NCBI GenBank assembly: GCA_964628285.1
Contig: CAZVNP010000012.1
Location: 1 to 64,000, forward strand
Length of the DNA stretch: 64,000 nt
Direction: 5' to 3'
Source of the DNA: JAPLDP01 sp964628285
GTDB taxonomy: Bacteria > Bacteroidota > Bacteroidia > Bacteroidales > JAGONC01
In this document: positions 9,407-16,901 of the stretch, one piece after another
How the letters are laid out: every line of letters begins with the position of its first letter
Numbering within the stretch: the first letter of the stretch is position 1
Program-made: the position numbers and the translations under genes
Notes under the pieces: model-generated
Database searches by the model: none
The model's input: the letters and a program-made list of their open reading frames with translations, nothing else
Told to the model about the DNA's origin: nothing

Positions 9407-10024
9407 TTAAAATTCCACTTTTGGGGGTTCCTCGGCACCCGGTTTTGATTCAAAGTAAGCTTTTCTTTCAAACCCGAACATGCCGGCAAAAAGATTTCTC
9501 GGGAATTTTCTGATGGCCGTGTTATAGCCCTGCGCCACTTCGTTGAATTTCCGCCTTTCCACCGTTATTCTGTTTTCAGTGCCTTCGAGCTGTGCCTGCA
9601 ATTCAAGAAAATTCTGATTGGCTTTCAGTTCGGGATAGCGTTCCACCACTACCATTAACCGTGAGAGGGCGGAACCCAGGTTGTCCTGGATCTGCTGGAA
9701 TTGCTCCAGCGACTGGCTGTTGAGGTTTTGCGGTGTGATGTTGACAGATGTGGCCTTAGCACGGGCTTCAATAACGTCGGTCAGGGTCTTCTGCTCAAAG
9801 TTGGCATAGCCTTTCACCGTGTTCACAAGATTCGGGATAAGATCGGCACGCCGCTGATAAACGTTTTCGACCTGAGACCATTGCGAATTAACCGCTTCTT
9901 CGCGTTTCACCATACCGTTATACAGAGCCGAAACATAAGCCACGACGAGCAGGACAATGAGAAAAACGGCTATGATAACACCCCATCTGCGATAGGACCT
10001 TGTTTTATTTTGATTTTCATCCAT
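9407..10024 (-). CDS. lemA: LemA family protein
   Basis: 205 residues with one N-terminal membrane helix (WGVIIAVFLIVLLVVAYVSALYNG) and a LemA helical bundle outside: VKREEAVNSQWSQVENVY, RRADLIPNLVNTVKGYA, then the conserved RFNEVAQGYNTAIRKFP-type motif (here KFNEVAQGYN) and FPRNLFAGMFGF. Family members have a short N-terminus and helical ectodomain; their function is not settled. It lies 45 bases downstream of htpG and abuts the short TPM gene, so the five minus-strand genes from 12522 to 8053 may form one unit. Confidence 0.92.
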   Translation of the reverse strand: MDENQNKTRSYRRWGVIIAVFLIVLLVVAYVSALYNGMVKREEAVNSQWSQVENVYQRRADLIPNLVNTVKGYANFEQKTLTDVIEARAKATSVNITPQNLNSQSLEQFQQIQDNLGSALSRLMVVVERYPELKANQNFLELQAQLEGTENRITVERRKFNEVAQGYNTAIRKFPRNLFAGMFGFERKAYFESKPGAEEPPKVEF

Positions 10025-10069
10025 GGGATTGGTTTTAATGATAAAAGTGATAATTACCGGTCATGGCGG

Positions 10070-11980
10070 TTACTTCATGATCTCGACACTTCTTTTAATG
10101 AAGTTGGTCAGATCTTCTCCTTTAAGCAGGTTTTGCGATAACAAAGCCAGGTCTGAGAGTTGTTTCACCAGTGCACCCTGCTGCGGTTCATCTTCCGCAG
10201 CCAGCACCTTGCCGATCAGCGGATGATTGATGTTGACGACCATGTTATAGGTTTCCTGGATGTCGGTCATAAAAGGTATGCCGCCGCCTAAACGTGACAT
10301 GTCTTTCATCCTGCGCAGGAACTCGGGTTGGGTGATCATGACCGGGGGATCGCTTTCACTCAGGCTCTCAGTCAGGATATGAAATTTGTCCTTGTCGATG
10401 TATTTTTCGAAAATCTCCCTGAGCTGTTCTTTTTCTTTATCGGAAAGTTTGGAAGGCTGAACATCTTCCTTATCGATCAGTTTATCGAGAATATCGGCAT
10501 CCACGCGCGTAAAACGCGAATTCTCCAGTTTAACCTCAAAGGTGTTGATGAAATGATTGTCGAGAGTGCCATCCATCACCAGCACATCGTATCCCCGTTC
10601 CCGGGCATTTTGAATATAACTGTGCTGCTCCAGCGGATCGGTGGCATAAAGCCATATGAGCTTTTTGTTTTTATCGGTCTGAGCCCCTTTGATGTGCTCC
10701 CGGTATTCATCCGGGGTGAAATATTTGCCTTCCGTATTCTTCACGAGCGTAAACTTCTGTCCTCTTTCATAAAACTTCTCATCGGAGATCATCCCATAAG
10801 AGATGAATAATTTTATGTCTTCCCATTTCTTCTCATATTCCTCCCTGTTATTCTTGAAGATCTCCTCAAGCCGGTCGGCCACTTTTTTTGTGATGTGATT
10901 GGATATCTTTTTCACGTTGGCGTCACTCTGAAGATAGCTTCTCGACACATTCAACGGAATATCGGGTGAATCGATCACGCCGTGCAGGAGCATAAGAAAG
11001 TCGGGCACGATACCTTCCACCGAGTCGGTCACAAATACCTGGTTGCAGTAAAGCTGTATTCTGTCCTTACGGACATCCAGGTAGTTCTTGACTTTGGGAA
11101 AATAAAGTATGCCGGTCAGATTGAACGGATAATCAACATTCAGATGGATATTGAACAAAGGATCATCGAAGAAGTAGGGGTACAGCTCGTGATAGAATGA
11201 TACGTAATCTTCCTCTTTCAGCTCTGTGGGTTTACGCTTCCATAGTGGATTGGTGTTGTTGATGATCCGTGGTTTCTCGACTTCAACGGTTTTTTCATGA
11301 CCCTCCTTGTCTTTCTCACCCGGCACTTTCTCGAACACTTTTTCAGTTCCGAATTGTATGGGCACGGGCAGAAAGCGGCAATATTTTTTTAAAATGTCAA
11401 GCAAACGGTACTCATCCAGAAACTCTTTCGAATCATCCGCCACCTGGACGATGACCTCGGTACCGCGTTCCTTTTTTTCTATGTCGCTGATGGTATAATC
11501 GGGGCTGCCGTCACATTCCCATTTCACCCCCTTGGTTGAGCTCCCTCTTCTGTAGCTTTTGGTCAGTATTTCAACTTTTTTAGCCACCATAAACGTTGAA
11601 TAGAATCCCAGTCCGAAGTGACCAATTAGTGATTTTGCCTCCTCTTCGCTCTTATCTTTGAATTTTTTAAGAAATTCACCGGCGCTGGAGAAGGCGATCT
11701 GATTGATGTATTTATCAATTTCTTCCGCCGTCATGCCGATGCCTTTATCCGTAACATGGATGGTTTTATTTTTCTTGTCGAGTGTGACCATGATGGTCAG
11801 GTCGCCCAGCTCATCTTTATATTTACCCAAGGAAACCAGGGTTTTAAGCTTGGATGTGGCATCTACCGCGTTGGAGATCAGCTCTCTCAGAAAGATTTCA
11901 TGGTCGGAATAAAGAAACTTCTTGATGATAGGGAAGATGTTTTCGGTTTTAACATCTATTTTACCTTGCTGAACAGTCAT
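10070..11980 (-). CDS. htpG: Hsp90 chaperone HtpG
   Basis: Cytosolic ATP-dependent chaperone of the Hsp90 family. The N-terminal ATPase part is clear: KFLYSDHEIFLRELISNAVDA, DKGIGMTAEEIDKY and GHFGLGFYSTFMVA are the nucleotide-binding signatures. The middle domain (YFPKVKNYLDVRKDRIQLY, LNVSRSYLQSD) and C-terminal dimerisation region follow. I chose the start at 11980 (MTVQQGKIDVKTENIFP) because HtpG proteins begin just before this GKI..TENIF motif; the frame extends upstream to 12019. Length from there is 636 residues, normal for the family. A TTG-N20-TAGCCTTTG arrangement lies just upstream, with one base too many in the -7 box, so a local promoter is possible. Confidence 0.95.
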   Translation of the reverse strand: MTVQQGKIDVKTENIFPIIKKFLYSDHEIFLRELISNAVDATSKLKTLVSLGKYKDELGDLTIMVTLDKKNKTIHVTDKGIGMTAEEIDKYINQIAFSSAGEFLKKFKDKSEEEAKSLIGHFGLGFYSTFMVAKKVEILTKSYRRGSSTKGVKWECDGSPDYTISDIEKKERGTEVIVQVADDSKEFLDEYRLLDILKKYCRFLPVPIQFGTEKVFEKVPGEKDKEGHEKTVEVEKPRIINNTNPLWKRKPTELKEEDYVSFYHELYPYFFDDPLFNIHLNVDYPFNLTGILYFPKVKNYLDVRKDRIQLYCNQVFVTDSVEGIVPDFLMLLHGVIDSPDIPLNVSRSYLQSDANVKKISNHITKKVADRLEEIFKNNREEYEKKWEDIKLFISYGMISDEKFYERGQKFTLVKNTEGKYFTPDEYREHIKGAQTDKNKKLIWLYATDPLEQHSYIQNARERGYDVLVMDGTLDNHFINTFEVKLENSRFTRVDADILDKLIDKEDVQPSKLSDKEKEQLREIFEKYIDKDKFHILTESLSESDPPVMITQPEFLRRMKDMSRLGGGIPFMTDIQETYNMVVNINHPLIGKVLAAEDEPQQGALVKQLSDLALLSQNLLKGEDLTNFIKRSVEIMK

Positions 11981-12057
11981 GGGTTTTATTTTTATCAGAT
12001 TAACGGCGGCGTTTTGCAAAGGCTATGCCAGAAGGGTTTGGGTGACAAAATGTCGGG

Positions 12058-12522
12058 CTACGGCAGCCATTTCAATCTCAAGAGGGCCCAATAACCGATA
12101 AGTATGGCTTCGGCGCAATCATCGTTCAGTGAAGTCGCTTTTTTATCACCGTACCTGTCAATAATTTCACCGGCCAGAGCGACAGCATGTTGTTTGGCGG
12201 TCCACCCATGGCGTCTGTCCTTAAGATCGAAAAGATCGTTGCGCCATTCCTCAGCATAGGTCTGAATAACAGGTATGTGTCTTCTGGAGGCTTCTTTCGT
12301 CCATAAGGCCCCGATTTCTCCGCCTCCTTCTATCGCCAGACAGGAGAGACCGGGCAGGTCATTGATTAATTTGGCGGCATCCTGTTTCAGCCGTTGTTTG
12401 TTGCCATAATTGTGCGACCGGTACCATAACAATCTGACCTCATCGCTGTAAAGTGCCAGGCCGGTTTTGACACCTACATCGACAGATAGCAGGAGTTTAA
12501 TGTGTTGTTGTATGCCTTGCAT
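12058..12522 (-). CDS. predicted RuvC/RNase H-fold protein
   Basis: 154 residues with no assigned name I can be sure of. The layout is that of a RuvC-type ribonuclease H fold: a first strand with an Asp and a glycine turn (LLSVDVGVKTGLALY, D15), a later strand ending in Glu (CLAIEGGGE, E65), a middle strand/helix (IPVIQTYAEEWRND), and a C-terminal helix starting with acidic residues (NDDCAEAILIGYWALL, D134/D135/E138). The spacing of these acids fits a two-metal-ion nuclease such as RuvC or Yqgf-like proteins. It may be the first gene of the htpG-lemA unit. Nuclease activity is inference, and the DNA or RNA substrate is unknown. Confidence 0.6.
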   Translation of the reverse strand: MQGIQQHIKLLLSVDVGVKTGLALYSDEVRLLWYRSHNYGNKQRLKQDAAKLINDLPGLSCLAIEGGGEIGALWTKEASRRHIPVIQTYAEEWRNDLFDLKDRRHGWTAKQHAVALAGEIIDRYGDKKATSLNDDCAEAILIGYWALLRLKWLP

Positions 12523-12572
12523 GTGACAGGTTAAAAATATTATGACAGGCGGCCAAAATAATATAAATTTTT

Positions 12573-12580
12573 TAATTTTG
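12573..12580 (+). promoter_or_regulatory. -7 promoter element upstream of ilvE
   Basis: TAATTTTG fits the Bacteroidota TAnnTTTG box and lies 45 bases before the ilvE start codon in an A/T-rich stretch between divergent genes. No TTG at -33 is evident. Confidence 0.4.
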
Positions 12581-12624
12581 TAGGGACACCATAAATAAAA
12601 TTAACCATATAAAAATATCAACCT

Positions 12625-13650
12625 ATGGATATCGATTGGAGAAGCCTGCCATTTGGGTATTTCAAGACGGATTACAATGTTCGCTGCTACTACCGTAATG
12701 GAGCGTGGGGAATATTGGAGACTTCATCATCCGAATTTATCAATATGCACATTGCAGCAACCTGTCTGCATTATGGCCAGGAGGCCTTTGAAGGCATGAA
12801 GGTTTTCAGGGGTAAGGACGGGAAGCTGCGTCTTTTCAGGTGGGAAGAGAATGCCAAACGCATTCAGCGCTCCGGTGATGGCATTATGATGCCTCATGTC
12901 CCACTGGATATTTTCAAAGAGGCTATCACCAGGGTTACCCTTTTGAACAAAAAATATATCCCTCCTTACGGCACCGGGGCGGCCTTATATCTCCGGCCTC
13001 TGTTATTGGGTACGGGTGCCGAGGTGGGTGTGAAACCTGCCAGGGAATATCTTTTTATGGTGTTTGCCGGTCCTGTTGGTCCTTATTTCAAAGAGGGTTT
13101 CAAACCTGTCAGCGTGCAGCTGGTGCATGACTATGACCGCGCGGCTCCCCTGGGTACCGGCCATATCAAGGTCGGAGGAAATTATGCCGCCAGCCTTAAA
13201 CCGGCTGAGAGGGCTCGCAGTGAAGGCTATTCATCCGTGTTATTCCTCGATTCAAAAGAAAAGAAATACATCGATGAAGCCGGCCCGGCCAATTTCTTTG
13301 GCATCAAGAACAACACCTATGTGACTCCCGATTCAACGACCATCCTGCCTTCAATCATCAACATGAGCCTGCGCCAGCTGGCTGCCGATATGGGCTTTAA
13401 GGTCGAACGGCGTCATGTTCCCATCGAGGAACTGGAAGAGTTTGATGAAGTGGGGGCTTGCGGCACCGCCGCCGTCATATCGCCTATTGGTAAAATTTAC
13501 GACAGGGAAACAGGCAAGGTTTACGAATATTGTAAGGATGGCAAAGCAGGCCGTATCTCCCAGATACTTTATGATAAGTTATTCGCCATACAATATGGTG
13601 AAGCACCGGATCCCTACGGATGGACAACGGTGATTGACGAAGAAGAGTGA
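12625..13650 (+). CDS. ilvE: branched-chain amino acid aminotransferase
   Basis: PLP-dependent class IV aminotransferase that interconverts Leu, Ile and Val with their 2-oxo acids, using glutamate/2-oxoglutarate. Seen: CLHYGQEAFEGMKVFR (substrate-binding region), the PLP lysine K182 in GHIKVGGNYAASLKP, then DEAGPANFFGI and the phosphate-binding GACGTAAVISPI near the end. At 341 residues it is full length for the class II-type enzyme. It stands alone on the plus strand, and its stop codon directly abuts the stop codon of pyrF on the other strand. Confidence 0.95.
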   Translation: MDIDWRSLPFGYFKTDYNVRCYYRNGAWGILETSSSEFINMHIAATCLHYGQEAFEGMKVFRGKDGKLRLFRWEENAKRIQRSGDGIMMPHVPLDIFKEAITRVTLLNKKYIPPYGTGAALYLRPLLLGTGAEVGVKPAREYLFMVFAGPVGPYFKEGFKPVSVQLVHDYDRAAPLGTGHIKVGGNYAASLKPAERARSEGYSSVLFLDSKEKKYIDEAGPANFFGIKNNTYVTPDSTTILPSIINMSLRQLAADMGFKVERRHVPIEELEEFDEVGACGTAAVISPIGKIYDRETGKVYEYCKDGKAGRISQILYDKLFAIQYGEAPDPYGWTTVIDEEE

Positions 13651-14481
13651 TCAGATAAAATGCCGCTCACTCATTGTTTGCGACATTTCCTTTTTCAGTT
13701 CCAGTGCCTGATGCCGGGCCTTTTCGGCAAAATCTTTTCCTGAGGAGGCAAAGATGATGTTCCGTGATGAGTTGACTATCAGTCCGCAATTTTCGTTAAA
13801 TCCATAACGCACCACCTCTTCCAGGTTGCCTCCCTGGGCACCTATTCCCGGCACCAGCAGAAAATGCTCGGGAATAATTTCACGGATATTTGACAGCATC
13901 TCGCTCTTTGTTGCGCCGACCACATACATCATATTCTCATTGCTGCCCCATTGTCTTGATCTGAAGAGCACTTCTTCAAATATCTTCTGGTTGGAAGTGG
14001 TCTCGAGCATCTGAAAATCTGAGGCTCCCTTATTGGAAGTCAGAACGAGAAGAATAACCCATTTGTTTTTGTAAGAAAGAAAGGGACTGACGGAATCTTC
14101 ACCCATATATGGGGTGACCGTCACGGCGTCGAAATCGAGGGTCTCGAAAAAGGCTCTGGCATATTGCGAAGCCGTATTCCCAATGTCGCCCCGCTTGGCA
14201 TCGGCAATGATATATATGTTCTTGTCACGTGAACGGATATGCCTGAGTGTTTTTTCAAGGCTTTTCCAGCCATCTGCCCCCAGGGACTCATAAAAGGCCA
14301 TGTTGGGCTTGTAGGCAATAACCAGGTCGTATGTGGCATCAATGATCATCCTGTTAAAGGTAAAAATGGGATCGTCCTCGCTCATCAAGTGCTTCGGCAG
14401 CTTATTGTATTCCGTATCGAGGCCTATGCACAGGAATGAACCTTTGGATTTGACCTGTTCAACAATGTCGTTATAAGTCAT
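13651..14481 (-). CDS. pyrF: orotidine-5'-phosphate decarboxylase (type 2)
   Basis: Converts OMP to UMP, the last step of de novo pyrimidine synthesis, in the cytosol. The catalytic DAKRGDIGNTASQYA motif is intact (D94, K96, D99), and SFLCIGLDTEYNKLP, AYKPNMAFYESLG and VPGIGAQGG (phosphate binding) are in place. The length of 276 residues and this motif form mark the type 2 branch. The gene follows prfA by 12 bases and is probably co-transcribed with it. Confidence 0.95.
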   Translation of the reverse strand: MTYNDIVEQVKSKGSFLCIGLDTEYNKLPKHLMSEDDPIFTFNRMIIDATYDLVIAYKPNMAFYESLGADGWKSLEKTLRHIRSRDKNIYIIADAKRGDIGNTASQYARAFFETLDFDAVTVTPYMGEDSVSPFLSYKNKWVILLVLTSNKGASDFQMLETTSNQKIFEEVLFRSRQWGSNENMMYVVGATKSEMLSNIREIIPEHFLLVPGIGAQGGNLEEVVRYGFNENCGLIVNSSRNIIFASSGKDFAEKARHQALELKKEMSQTMSERHFI

Positions 14482-14493
14482 AATGCATCATTT

Positions 14494-15570
14494 TTATTCA
14501 GTTTTGATAGTCTCTTTGAGCCGTTCGGCATTTTCTGCCATCTGGAGGCTATCGATCAATTCCTGTATGTCGCCATTCATTATGGAATGTAAGTTATACA
14601 ACGTGAGGTTAATGCGGTGGTCGGTCACGCGGCCTTGCGGATAATTGTATGTTCTGATTTTAGCGGAGCGGTCGCCTGTGGAGACGAGGGTTTTCCGGTG
14701 TGATGCAATGTCGGCCATGTATTTCTGGTAATGAAACTCGTAAATCCGGGTTCTCAGGACGCTCATGGCCCTCTCGAAGTTCTTAATCTGGGATTTCTGA
14801 TCCTGGCATGTCACCACGATACCTGTGGGGATATGGGTCAGACGGACGGCCGAGTATGTGGTGTTGACCGACTGTCCTCCAGGTCCTGAGGAACAATAGG
14901 TATCCTTGCGTATGTCTTCAGGATTGATGTCCACGTCCAATTCTTCAGCCTCGGGTAATACGGCCACGGTGGCGGCCGAAGTATGTATCCGGCCCTGTGT
15001 CTCGGTTTGCGGGACACGCTGGACACGGTGAACACCGGATTCATACTTCAACTGCCCGTATACATTCTCACCCTTCACTTTGAAAATGATTTCCTTGAAA
15101 CCTCCGACAGTCCCCTCGGTGGAATCGATGTATTCGGTCTTCCAGTTTCTGTTCTCGCAGTATTTCACATACATCCTGTAAAGATCGCCCGCGAAAATGC
15201 TGGCCTCATCACCACCGGTGCCGGCACGTATCTCGACGATGGCATTTTTAGCATCCTGCGGATCTTTGGGGACGAGCAGCAGTTTGATCTTATCTTCCAG
15301 TTCTTCTTTCTGCCTGTTTAAATCAAGGAGCTCTTCCTTGGCGAATATCCGGAAATCCTCGTCTTTTTCCTGGTACATGACATTGCGGGCCGACTGGATG
15401 TGGTTCAGGATGTTACGATAGGCCACATAGGCTTCCGCTATCGGACGCAAATCCTTATAATCCTTGCTGAGTTTAATGTATTTCTTCATATCGGCCATGG
15501 CTTCCGGCGCATTCATTTTCTCCCCGATCTGAAGCCAATGTTTATATATTTCTTCCAGCTTTTCTAGCAT
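14494..15570 (-). CDS. prfA: peptide chain release factor 1
   Basis: Class I release factor that frees the finished peptide at UAA and UAG codons. The GGQ catalytic motif is at residues 231-233 (SSGPGGQSVNT). The codon-recognition tripeptide is PQT at ~187-189 (RVPQTETQGRIHTS), of the PxT type, which separates RF1 from RF2 (SPF). The length of 358 residues is normal. It has its own candidate -7 box in the 119-base gap behind purM and probably drives pyrF too. Confidence 0.96.
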   Translation of the reverse strand: MLEKLEEIYKHWLQIGEKMNAPEAMADMKKYIKLSKDYKDLRPIAEAYVAYRNILNHIQSARNVMYQEKDEDFRIFAKEELLDLNRQKEELEDKIKLLLVPKDPQDAKNAIVEIRAGTGGDEASIFAGDLYRMYVKYCENRNWKTEYIDSTEGTVGGFKEIIFKVKGENVYGQLKYESGVHRVQRVPQTETQGRIHTSAATVAVLPEAEELDVDINPEDIRKDTYCSSGPGGQSVNTTYSAVRLTHIPTGIVVTCQDQKSQIKNFERAMSVLRTRIYEFHYQKYMADIASHRKTLVSTGDRSAKIRTYNYPQGRVTDHRINLTLYNLHSIMNGDIQELIDSLQMAENAERLKETIKTE

Positions 15571-15598
15571 AACACACTACACTTGAAATCGATCGCTG

Positions 15599-15606
15599 CA
15601 AAGTTA
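15599..15606 (-). promoter_or_regulatory. -7 promoter element upstream of prfA-pyrF
   Basis: The minus strand reads TAACTTTG, matching TAnnTTTG, 29 bases before the prfA start codon and inside the gap that follows purM. A matching -33 TTG was not found. Confidence 0.4.
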
Positions 15607-15689
15607 CGAGAAATAAAGTTATGAATAGGAGTTATCCATGAGCACGCTCTAATTTTAAAGTGATTTTAAAAGCCGGAAAAGGAAAGGGG

Positions 15690-16859
15690 CTAATACTCAA
15701 AAACGCCATACCCGGTTTTGATCGTCAGCTTTTTAGTGTCGGAGGCTTCGCAATGGCCAATGACACGGGCTTCAATGCCATATGCGCCTGATATGCGGGC
15801 TATTTCTTCAGATATCTCCTCGGTGGCATAAATCTCCATACGGTGTCCCATATTGAAAACCTGGTACATCTCTTTCCATGGAGTGCCGGATTGTTCCTGT
15901 ATCATGAGAAAAACAGGTGGGGGTGCGAACAGGCTATCTTTAACAACATGAAGGTTCTTGATGAAATTAAGCACCTTTGTCTGCGCTCCTCCCGTGCAAT
16001 GCACCAGTCCATGAATGTGAGGTCTCAGTTTTTTGATTATGTCACGTATTGCAGGGGCGTATGTTCGGGTAGGTGATAACATGAGTTGGCCGACATCCAT
16101 ACCGGGTATGGTGGTGGCGGACCGGAGGTGCAGGGTGCCGCTGTATACCAGTTCGGTAGGGATGGAATCGTCATAGCTCTCGGGATAGGTGACCCCATAA
16201 TCACCCGACAGCATATCATGGCGTGCTGACGTGAGGCCGTTGCTGCCGATGCCGCTGTTATAATTTTCTTCATAAGAAGCTTTTCCGGACGATGCCAGAC
16301 CGATGATGACATCACCGGCGGCGATGTTATCATTGGTGATGACTTCTGCCCTTTTCATCCTGGCGGTTACCGTTGAGTCGACGATGATGGTGCGCACCAG
16401 GTCGCCGACATCGGCTGTTTCTCCCCCTGTTGACCATATGCCGATGCCCATGGTCCGCAGCCGTAAGAGATAGTCCTCCACACCGTGAATGATGGTTGCC
16501 ACCACCTCACCAGGTATCTTCATTCTGTTCCGGCCGATGGTTGTCGAGAGCAGGATGTTGTCATAGCATCCTGTGCAGAGCAGGTCGTCGAGGTTCATGA
16601 CCACGGCATCCTGTGCGATGCCTTTCCACACCGACATGTCGCCTGTTTCCTTCCAGTAGATATAAGCCAGGGATGATTTCGTGCCGGCACCGTCTGCGTG
16701 CATGATATTGCACCACCGGGGATCACCGCCTAATATATCGGGCACCACTTTGCAAAAAGCCCCCGGGAACAGCCCTTTATCGAGTTCACGGATGGCATGG
16801 TGGACGTCGTCTTTCGACGCCGACACACCCCTTTTGTCGTATTTCAAGGCATCTGACAT
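15690..16859 (-). CDS. purM: phosphoribosylformylglycinamidine cyclo-ligase (AIR synthase)
   Basis: Purine biosynthesis step making aminoimidazole ribonucleotide from FGAM with ATP. Seen: RGVSASKDDVHHAIREL and GLFPGAFCKVVPDIL at the N-terminus, the nucleotide/metal loop HADGAGTKSSLAY, AQDAVVMNLDDLLCTG, STGGETADVGDLV, DVIIGLASSGKASYE and the C-terminal IHGLVHCTGGAQTK. The start at 16859 (MSDALKYDKRGVSAS) is preferred over 16892, since homologues begin close to the RGVSASK motif. The enzyme is of the ~390-residue form found in Bacteroidota. It lies 42 bases behind the OmpA-family gene. Confidence 0.93.
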   Translation of the reverse strand: MSDALKYDKRGVSASKDDVHHAIRELDKGLFPGAFCKVVPDILGGDPRWCNIMHADGAGTKSSLAYIYWKETGDMSVWKGIAQDAVVMNLDDLLCTGCYDNILLSTTIGRNRMKIPGEVVATIIHGVEDYLLRLRTMGIGIWSTGGETADVGDLVRTIIVDSTVTARMKRAEVITNDNIAAGDVIIGLASSGKASYEENYNSGIGSNGLTSARHDMLSGDYGVTYPESYDDSIPTELVYSGTLHLRSATTIPGMDVGQLMLSPTRTYAPAIRDIIKKLRPHIHGLVHCTGGAQTKVLNFIKNLHVVKDSLFAPPPVFLMIQEQSGTPWKEMYQVFNMGHRMEIYATEEISEEIARISGAYGIEARVIGHCEASDTKKLTIKTGYGVFEY

Positions 16860-16901
16860 TTCTGGCCGGAAAATCCCGGTATATACTGGCAAATGGATAG
16901 A

